From NCBI GenBank assembly GCA_007127595.1, contig SKZA01000296.1:1-5431 (forward strand): a stretch of 5,431 nt of DNA. The letters are read 5' to 3'. Under the pieces are notes generated by a model. It was not told where the DNA came from, made no database searches, and saw only the letters and a list, made by a program, of their open reading frames with translations. This document shows, piece after piece, positions 1-4,264 of the stretch; position 1 is the stretch's first letter, and every line of letters starts with the position of its first letter. The DNA comes from Kiritimatiellia bacterium (GTDB taxonomy: Bacteria > Verrucomicrobiota > Kiritimatiellia > SLAD01). The position numbers were made by a program, and so were the translations under genes.

Positions 1-259
1 AAACGGGTAAAGAGCCCCGCTTCAAGGTGAGGATATATCGACGGATTCGTTTGCATTACGCCGCGCAAGATACCATGACCCCGCCGCCAGCACACGGAGA
101 AATCGAGATTCGCATGGTCCCTGGCATAGATACGACCCATTCCATGCATGGCTTGCAACCGACTAAATCGCAACCGCGGGGGGCTCTCGCGTCGGAAGCG
201 CCAATTCGATATTGAATCGCTGTTCGATCAGTCGAACGACGACCGCGTCGCGCCTGCCA
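1..259. other. Left-edge region with no recognised gene
   Basis: I find no gene I can name here. On the minus strand a frame is open from about 227 to the left edge (at least 75 codons), with possible ATG starts at 149 and 140. It has the same orientation as the sigma/anti-sigma pair and could be the 5' part of a third gene in that operon. Against this, neither ATG has a clear ribosome binding site, the translation (which includes GRIYARDHANLDF) matches no family I recognise, and a plus-strand frame (27-215) of similar length overlaps it. Open frames of this size occur by chance in GC-rich DNA. An inverted repeat at 217-242 is listed separately. Confidence 0.3.
217..242 (-). terminator. Possible stem-loop after the sigma/anti-sigma operon
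   Basis: GTTCGA (222-227) and TCGAAC (232-237) form a perfect 6-bp inverted repeat around a 4-base loop. After a 2-base internal mismatch on each side, a further 3 bp (TCG/CGA) extend the stem. It starts about 18 bases past the anti-sigma stop codon, where a terminator or an mRNA-stabilising hairpin would be expected. No T tract follows on the minus strand, so it is not a canonical intrinsic terminator. Confidence 0.25.
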
Positions 260-520
260 TCAGGACTTTTCCTTGCGCAGGGTTTCACACATACGCTTAC
301 GGGCATCTTCGGACAGCTTCATGTCCGGTGGCGGCGGGTCTTCCTGCTCATGCTTGAGATAATGTCGGGTGGAATCCTGCCACAGCATCAGGAAACGGTT
401 GAACGGCCCACAGACCAGGCAAAACGCCACGTGCAGGCGCAGCCCGATACGCTTGCGGAGCGGCAAGTCCCAATACTTGCTGCTCGCCAACGCATCAGAC
501 ACCTGTTTACACCGCAGCAT
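260..520 (-). CDS. Small zinc-binding anti-sigma factor (ZAS / zf-HC2 type)
   Basis: An 86-residue protein predicted to bind and hold inactive the ECF sigma factor encoded just upstream. The core is an HxxxCxxC motif (H30, C34, C37) in the segment RLHVAFCLVCGPF, with another cysteine at C4. The C4-to-H30 distance of 26 and the H-x3-C-x2-C pattern equal those of the zinc ligands of Streptomyces RsrA (C11, H37, C41, C44), so all four likely ligands are present. No membrane segment or long sensor domain is visible: the charged, proline-containing tail (EDPPPPDMKLSEDARKRM) ends the protein, so it should be cytoplasmic. The ATG overlaps the sigma gene's 3' end by 14 bases and has an AAGGA ribosome site 5 bases upstream (526-530), implying translational coupling. 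Redox sensing by zinc loss is inferred from the spacing only; a purely structural zinc is equally possible. Confidence 0.85.
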   Translation of the reverse strand: MLRCKQVSDALASSKYWDLPLRKRIGLRLHVAFCLVCGPFNRFLMLWQDSTRHYLKHEQEDPPPPDMKLSEDARKRMCETLRKEKS

Positions 521-1103
521 TGATTTCCTTGACCCCTTTATTCTTCTTCAACCAGTTCTTCTCCAAGCACGCCTTGAGCGCATTGCGCGCCCGATATAGG
601 ATTACCCAAAGGTACGTCGGTTCAACACCCAGCGCCTTACAGACTTCCTCCGTCGAAAGATCTTCCAGTTCCTTCATCGTAAACGCCAGATTCATCCGTT
701 TATCCAGCTTGGCGAGGCAATGCGAGAAGACGTCCCAGAACTCCTTCTGTTCAAACACTTTCCGCGGATTAAACTGCCACTTTGGCGGACGCCAGTGGGG
801 AATACCGGACTCCCGAAAAAGGAGCGAATCCTCGAACCCCTCCGGCTGGTCGTCAATCTTCACCTCGCGCGCGGCTTTACGTAGGTAATCAATTAACTTG
901 TGCCGCAGGATTCCCATTAGCCACGACCGCTCGGAAGAGCGCCCCTGATAACGTTCACGCGCCTTCATGGCCGCCAGGAAGGTTTCCTGAACAATGTCTT
1001 CGGCCACCGCATGATCCTTCAGGCGGACATACGCGTAGCGGAACATGATATCGCCATGCTCCTCCACCCAACGGTCGGGATCGATCGCATCGGATATACT
1101 CAA
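507..1103 (-). CDS. ECF-type RNA polymerase sigma factor
   Basis: A 198-residue alternative sigma factor of the sigma-70 family with only regions 2 and 4. Region 2 covers about residues 13-78 and shows AEDIVQETFLAAMKARERY (core-polymerase binding) and RSWLMGILRHKLIDYLRK (-10 recognition). Region 4 covers about 136-188 and shows LSTEEVCKALGVEPTYLWV followed by LYRARNALKACLEKNW, the helix-turn-helix that reads the -35 element. The linker has a PHWRPPKW segment. It resembles sigma factors that pair with small HxxxCxxC anti-sigma proteins, and such a gene follows directly. The frame is open back to 1163 but has no ATG in this part. I chose TTG at 1103 because GAGGTG (1113-1108) lies upstream at good spacing and the protein then begins MSISDAIDPDRW, close to the usual start of the family. 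A start at 1163 would add 20 residues with no matching domain. Target promoters are unknown. Confidence 0.92.
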   Translation of the reverse strand: MSISDAIDPDRWVEEHGDIMFRYAYVRLKDHAVAEDIVQETFLAAMKARERYQGRSSERSWLMGILRHKLIDYLRKAAREVKIDDQPEGFEDSLLFRESGIPHWRPPKWQFNPRKVFEQKEFWDVFSHCLAKLDKRMNLAFTMKELEDLSTEEVCKALGVEPTYLWVILYRARNALKACLEKNWLKKNKGVKEINAAV

Positions 1104-1124
1104 GCAACACCTCAATCGCAAAGT

Positions 1125-1136
1125 GTGACACGTCAC
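1125..1136. promoter_or_regulatory. Palindrome immediately upstream of the sigma gene
   Basis: GTGAC (1125-1129) and GTCAC (1132-1136) form a perfect inverted repeat with a 2-base spacer, 21 bases before the chosen TTG start. The minus strand reads TGTCACA at 1130-1124, and the same heptamer occurs on the plus strand at 1237-1243. It could be an operator or part of an autoregulated promoter. The site is short and no matching -10 element was found, so this is tentative. Confidence 0.25.
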
Positions 1137-1234
1137 CCGGACATCCCGGACGTACGCTGACAAGCCATTAAACAGAAAAGCGCGAAAAAGTACACTACCA
1201 AACCGCCTGCAACGCGAATTTTATGCTTAACAAT

Positions 1235-1245
1235 AATGTCACATT
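1235..1245. promoter_or_regulatory. Short palindrome, possible activator or regulator site
   Basis: AATGT, one base, ACATT is a perfect inverted repeat. It lies about 115 bases upstream of the candidate -24 box at 1361, a distance typical for sites bound by sigma-54 enhancer-binding proteins. It also contains TGTCACA, which recurs on the opposite strand by the sigma gene start. At 11 bp it could be chance. Confidence 0.2.
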
Positions 1246-1303
1246 CCGGCATCAGCCTTCACAACTTCGTGGGATTTCGCATACAGGGAACCGATGAGTG
1301 GAC

Positions 1304-1324
1304 CGGAATTGTGCCCGAATACCG
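1304..1324. promoter_or_regulatory. Imperfect 21-bp inverted repeat upstream of the sigma-54 element
   Basis: CGGAATT (1304-1310) and AATACCG (1318-1324) match as inverted repeats at 6 of 7 positions around a 7-base spacer. Their centre lies about 47 bases upstream of the -24 box. The geometry suits a dimeric regulator, but no family-specific consensus is recognised. Confidence 0.2.
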
Positions 1325-1360
1325 CCATGGAAAGCGCATTCGCCAGTCCCTGAACCCGAT

Positions 1361-1376
1361 TGGCACGACACCTGCT
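1361..1376 (+). promoter_or_regulatory. Candidate sigma-54 (RpoN) promoter for the winged-helix gene
   Basis: The sequence TGGCACGACACCTGCT matches the sigma-54 consensus TGGCACG-R-NNN-TTGCW at every specified base except one: C in place of T at position 12. The essential GG (1362-1363) and GC (1374-1375) doublets have the required 10-base separation. Transcription would start near 1386-1388, leaving a leader of about 45 bases with a ribosome site at 1420-1424 before the ATG at 1433. Sigma-54 promoters require an enhancer-binding protein, and none is encoded in the window. Confidence 0.5.
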
Positions 1377-1432
1377 TCTGTTAGATGGCCGAACATAAAT
1401 TCTATCCATTCACGATTTCAGGAGACCTGACA

Positions 1433-2062
1433 ATGATCATGACCCATACACCATTAAAGGGAGAAGAGCAGCACGACGCAACGGGGACTCGCCCTCTAAG
1501 CACTGCCGCGGGCGCCTATCACGTCATACCGGTGGACCGTCCCGACAGGGTTGCGGAAGCGCTGGACGGCCAATCACCGGATTACATCATTATTGGCGCC
1601 GTATTGCCGGCGGAGAGCGGACGCGCACTGTGCCGACTGCTTCCCGTCAAGGGCGCTTCGACACCTTATCCGGTTATGCTGCTGAAAGCCGCGAATGGAG
1701 AGGCGCCTGCAGGCGAGGATGCCGCACCCACCTTCGCTCCAACGGCTACGACACCGCCGCAGGATGAGGAAGAGGTGATCGAAGTACAGGAAATAGAACT
1801 TACACCAACGCGCTATGAGGTACGCGTCAACGGAACACGGATTGATTTCTCCACAACAGAATTTCGATTGCTTCACCTCTTGCTCGATAAACCGGGCCGG
1901 GTGTTCTCGCGTGACGCCATCATCGAACATCTGCGCGGCAGGGACTACGCTTGCACGCGGCGTTCAGTCGACGTGCTGATTGTCAGCCTACGCCGCAAAC
2001 TCGGCGCCACAGGGAAACACATTCGAACCGTCCGCGGCGTGGGATATTGTTATCGGGAATAG
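1433..2062 (+). CDS. OmpR/PhoB-type winged-helix regulator with a degenerate receiver domain
   Basis: A 209-residue DNA-binding protein. Residues about 120-207 form a complete Trans_reg_C winged helix: STTEFRLLHLLLDKPGRVFSR, the recognition helix RRSVDVLIVSLRRKLG, and the hairpin IRTVRGVGYCY. The N-terminal half keeps only a remnant of a receiver domain. PDYIIIGAVLP (49-59) corresponds to the usual PDLILLDLMLP, with glycine 55 where the phospho-acceptor aspartate should be. The first strand with its acidic pair is absent, and the last receiver elements are replaced by an Ala/Pro/Thr/Glu-rich linker (about 91-120). Control by phosphorylation therefore seems lost, and no histidine kinase is nearby. 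ATG 1433 is preferred because AGGAG (1420-1424) lies 8 bases upstream. The alternative ATG at 1385 would fall at or before the predicted transcription start. Its targets are unknown; the divergent sigma operon and its own promoter are the nearest candidates. Confidence 0.85.
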   Translation: MIMTHTPLKGEEQHDATGTRPLSTAAGAYHVIPVDRPDRVAEALDGQSPDYIIIGAVLPAESGRALCRLLPVKGASTPYPVMLLKAANGEAPAGEDAAPTFAPTATTPPQDEEEVIEVQEIELTPTRYEVRVNGTRIDFSTTEFRLLHLLLDKPGRVFSRDAIIEHLRGRDYACTRRSVDVLIVSLRRKLGATGKHIRTVRGVGYCYRE

Positions 2063-2087
2063 TCTCGCGTTTCAAAATAGCGTCACA

Positions 2088-2171
2088 TTGGAGGGTCACG
2101 CTCTTGTCCCGCCGTAGGCCTTGCGGAGGCGGATCCGCGTGACCTGGACGCGCGGGAGCGCGTCCCTCCAA
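2088..2171. repeat. GC-rich structured repeat between convergent genes (copy 1)
   Basis: An 84-base element bounded by TTGGAGGG (2088-2095) and its exact complement CCCTCCAA (2164-2171). Inside are nested stems: GGTCACGC (2094-2101) pairs perfectly with GCGTGACC (2137-2144), and enclosed by it GCCT (2118-2121) pairs with AGGC (2127-2130). Next to it is a separate perfect 8-bp hairpin, GGACGCGC (2146-2153) with GCGCGTCC (2158-2165), closed by a GGGA tetraloop of GNRA type. Its left 25 bases share GGAGGGTC, GCTCT and GTCCCG in order with a second copy at 5353. Lying between two convergent genes, it could act as a two-way transcription barrier, although it lacks T tracts. It codes for nothing evident. 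Confidence 0.75.
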
Positions 2172-2209
2172 GAAGAATGTTCTCTCGAACGCGTTAGTCC
2201 ATAACACCC

Positions 2210-2842
2210 CTACACCCGCCCGATATCCGCGCGTTCGGTCACATATTCGGCCAGCTTCTCGTACCCCCACCCGCTGTACGGTTCTTCGACCCCTACGGTT
2301 CCGTCGATCCACAAGGACGACAACCCATGCACGATACTCCACGCAAACAACGCCTCCTTCATAATGGCGTCCGACGGCTCCCCGGTTTCGCCCATACCTT
2401 CCTGAATCATCGCAATCAAATAGGAAAAGGTGCGCTGTCCCCAGCTTTCCGGATCCGGCTCGTGTGCGCGCGCCAGTTCCGGACGAAACATGACCCGGAA
2501 ATAATGCGAATTTCGAACGGCAAACCGAACATACGCCCGCCCCATACCGCGCAACCGGCTCACGATATCCCCCGGTTGGGCGCCCTTCACCGCACGCGTC
2601 ATCGCACCGTGTAGGCGGCGGAATCCCTCCTCCGCCACGGCGGCCAACAAATCGGACTTGTTCTTAAAATGATGATAGGGCGCGGCAGGCGACACGCCCG
2701 CTGCGGCGGCCACCCGTCGCAACGATAAGGCTTCCACACCTTCGCGGCTACCCAGCCGGGCTGCTTCTTCAATCAAGACTCGGCGCAGATCGCCGTGATG
2801 ATAGGCCCGGCTCACTTTTTTTTGTTTTTTCGATGATTTCAT
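2210..2842 (-). CDS. TetR/AcrR-family transcriptional repressor
   Basis: A 210-residue regulator, normal length for the family. The lysine-rich start (MKSSKKQKK) leads into AYHHGDLRRVLIEEAARLG and a TetR_N helix-turn-helix at about 39-68 (LSLRRVAAAAGVSPAAPYHHF, then KNKSDLL). The C-terminal ligand/dimer domain contains RAYVRFAVRNSHYFRVMFRPEL and SIVHGLSSLWIDG, matching the TetR_C_33 type as I know it. It is divergent from the TolC/adaptor operon with 95 bases between start codons, so it most likely represses both itself and the pump and is released by a pump substrate; the ligand cannot be told from sequence. ATG 2842 is chosen because the family homology begins just after it and a strong promoter lies directly upstream. 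The frame's upstream extension to 3001 overlaps tolC and lacks homology. Codons 5-9 include A6 and A8 homopolymers, a possible slippage site. Confidence 0.93.
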   Translation of the reverse strand: MKSSKKQKKVSRAYHHGDLRRVLIEEAARLGSREGVEALSLRRVAAAAGVSPAAPYHHFKNKSDLLAAVAEEGFRRLHGAMTRAVKGAQPGDIVSRLRGMGRAYVRFAVRNSHYFRVMFRPELARAHEPDPESWGQRTFSYLIAMIQEGMGETGEPSDAIMKEALFAWSIVHGLSSLWIDGTVGVEEPYSGWGYEKLAEYVTERADIGRV

Positions 2843-2843
2843 C

Positions 2844-2872
2844 TTGACGGTGTTAAGATTAAACACTAGCTT
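2844..2872 (+). promoter_or_regulatory. Candidate promoter for the tolC-adaptor operon
   Basis: TTGACG (2844-2849) matches 5 of 6 bases of the -35 consensus. With a 17-base spacer, TAGCTT (2867-2872) is a poor -10 (3 of 6). The predicted start near 2879 gives a leader of about 59 bases to ATG 2938. It begins two bases from the tetR start codon and overlaps the opposing promoter, so the two would compete. Confidence 0.4.
2850..2866. promoter_or_regulatory. Probable TetR operator in the tetR-tolC divergent region
   Basis: GTGTT (2850-2854) and AACAC (2862-2866) are perfect inverted repeats within a 17-bp site centred at 2858. The site covers the -10 box of the tetR promoter and coincides exactly with the spacer of the weaker tolC-facing promoter (2844-2872). 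A dimer bound here would block both, the expected design for an autoregulated TetR repressor. Assignment to this TetR is by position only. Confidence 0.5.
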
Positions 2873-2886
2873 TGCATTCTTGTCAA
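2858..2886 (-). promoter_or_regulatory. Sigma-70 promoter for tetR
   Basis: Reading the minus strand, TTGACA (2886-2881) is a perfect -35 hexamer. A 17-base spacer follows, then TTTAAT (2863-2858), which matches 5 of 6 bases of the -10 consensus. Transcription would start near 2851, leaving only about 9 bases before the tetR ATG at 2842. No Shine-Dalgarno sequence is visible, so the transcript would be nearly leaderless. Confidence 0.75.
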
Positions 2887-2937
2887 TACCGCAAAGGGCC
2901 TTCTCGCCGGACCGGTCGTGACACACGGAATTTCTAC

Positions 2938-4263
2938 ATGAATCGCATACGCTATTTTGCAATTTTCGTTCTCGCCGCCATGGGATGCGCAGGCGGACCA
3001 TGCGCTTACGCGGACGCCGCGCCGCTTCGCCTCACGCTGGATGAATGCATTGAAATCGGACTCGAACGCTCCATCCCCGTCGCCAATGCGCGGCGTGATG
3101 TCGAAATTGCACGCGCACAGATTCGCGAAGTGCGCGCACTCGCCCATCCGACCCTGGATCTGAATGCCAATTATACGCGCCTGGACGATGTACCGACGAT
3201 TCCCGATTTCCCGGGCGAATTGGGACGCCGCAACACCTACGCCGCCTTCGCAGACGCGGAGCAATTGCTGTATGCCGGCGGCTCTGTGCGCGCCGCCCTG
3301 CGCATCGCGGAACACGTTGAGGACGCCGCCGCTCGCGAAGCCGAACGGGTCGAATCAGACGTGGTAAGGCGTATCACGCGAAGCTTCTATGAAGTGCTCT
3401 ACGCGCAATACGCCCTCGAGGTGGCGCGCGAATCCGTACGCCAACTCGAAGCCTTCGAGGAACAAGTCCGAAAGCGATACAATGCCCAAACCGCATCGGA
3501 GTTCGAATGGTTGAGCGCACAGGTCGCTCTCGCCAACGAACGCCCTTCACTCATTGCGGCGGATAATGCCCGGACGCTTTCCCGCCGCGCGTTCAGCGAC
3601 CTGATCCATCTCGACACGAACGCGTTTGAACTCCATGGAGAATTGGAGATCGCGCCGGTCGTGCTCGATCTCGGCGGTCTACAGCGCCGCGCGGTCAGGC
3701 AACGGCCCGAAATTCTGCAGGCACGCGCGCAACGCGGCGTCGCGCAAAACCAGTTGCGCGTGACGCAGGCCGACTACCTGCCGGAAGTGCGCGCCTTCGC
3801 CTCCTACGGCGGCGCCGAACCCAGCCAACGGAACCCCTTCGGAGACGGCTGGGAATGGGAGTGGTTGGCCGGCGTTCGCCTGACGTGGAGCCTGTTCGAC
3901 GGGGGCCGGCGGCGCGCCTCCGTAAAGGCCGATCGGCTCGAAATAGAAAAGACCAACGACAATCTTTACGATCTGGAACGCGCCACACGACTGGAAGTCG
4001 AGCGCCTCTGGCTCGCGCTCGAAGAGGCCCGCGAAACATTGCGGGGGACCGCCGACAACATCGATCTGGCGGAACGCGCACTGGCCATCGCCGGCGTGCG
4101 GTATGAACAGGGCCTGGCCACACATCTGGACTTCACCGACAGCAATCTGGCGCTGAACAATGCGCGACTGAATCACAGCCGCGCCCTGCTCGGCTATCAA
4201 CATACCCTGGCCGACCTGCGACACATCACCGGTATTCGATCTTTACCCGACTGGGAGAACTGA
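2938..4263 (+). CDS. TolC-family outer membrane efflux channel protein
   Basis: A 441-residue outer membrane factor, typical length for the OEP (outer membrane efflux protein) family. A trimer would form the exit duct of a tripartite efflux pump together with the adaptor encoded next. Residues 1-25 are a signal peptide: MNRIR, a hydrophobic core, and an AYA cleavage site before D26. C17 lacks a good lipobox, so a lipoprotein form is unlikely. Two OEP repeats follow. The first has LTLDECIEIGLERSIPVANA (33-52) and QLLYAGGS (109-116), with long helices to about 220. The second spans about 245-430 with LRLTWSLFDGG-like strand 314-323, helical RLEVERLWLALEEARETL, and GVRYEQGLATHLDFTDSNLA (386-405), strongly diagnostic of the family. 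ATG 2938 is chosen because it starts the signal peptide; a weak GGA lies upstream. The upstream in-frame extension to 2872 has no homology. Its stop is one base before the adaptor ATG. Confidence 0.95.
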   Translation: MNRIRYFAIFVLAAMGCAGGPCAYADAAPLRLTLDECIEIGLERSIPVANARRDVEIARAQIREVRALAHPTLDLNANYTRLDDVPTIPDFPGELGRRNTYAAFADAEQLLYAGGSVRAALRIAEHVEDAAAREAERVESDVVRRITRSFYEVLYAQYALEVARESVRQLEAFEEQVRKRYNAQTASEFEWLSAQVALANERPSLIAADNARTLSRRAFSDLIHLDTNAFELHGELEIAPVVLDLGGLQRRAVRQRPEILQARAQRGVAQNQLRVTQADYLPEVRAFASYGGAEPSQRNPFGDGWEWEWLAGVRLTWSLFDGGRRRASVKADRLEIEKTNDNLYDLERATRLEVERLWLALEEARETLRGTADNIDLAERALAIAGVRYEQGLATHLDFTDSNLALNNARLNHSRALLGYQHTLADLRHITGIRSLPDWEN

Positions 4264-4264
4264 A

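Larger units (their letters stand above)
1104..1432. other. Divergent intergenic region between the sigma operon and the winged-helix gene
   Basis: This 329-base gap has no convincing gene. It separates the leftward sigma/anti-sigma pair from the rightward OmpR-type gene and must hold both promoters. I see a candidate sigma-54 element (1361-1376), a short palindrome by the sigma start (1125-1136), AATGT-c-ACATT (1235-1245), and an imperfect 21-bp inverted repeat (1304-1324). No strong sigma-70 promoter facing the sigma gene was found. A 64-codon frame at 1236-1430 has no ribosome site and is discounted. Confidence 0.6.

Noticed and set aside
1104..1163. Sigma factor start at TTG 1163
   Set aside because: The extra 20 residues have no family match, whereas TTG 1103 has a good GAGGTG site and gives a normal N-terminus.
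1236..1430. 64-codon plus-strand frame ending two bases before the regulator ATG
   Set aside because: It has no ribosome binding site and no recognisable domain, and it contains the candidate sigma-54 promoter. More likely chance.
2158..2171. Intrinsic terminator with T tract after the regulator or tetR gene
   Set aside because: The hairpins are strong, but neither strand has a T run following them, so a canonical terminator is not claimed.
2988..2991. Lipoprotein lipobox around Cys17 of the TolC protein
   Set aside because: The residues before the cysteine (AMG) fit the lipobox poorly, and a good AYA signal peptidase I site lies at residues 23-25.
2843..3001. Extended TetR start at 3001
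   Set aside because: It would overlap the tolC start and signal peptide, and would place the promoter and operator inside the coding sequence. Homology starts after 2842.
3679..4224. 181-codon minus-strand frame opposite tolC
   Set aside because: It lies wholly inside the strongly supported TolC coding sequence; long antisense frames are common opposite GC-rich genes.
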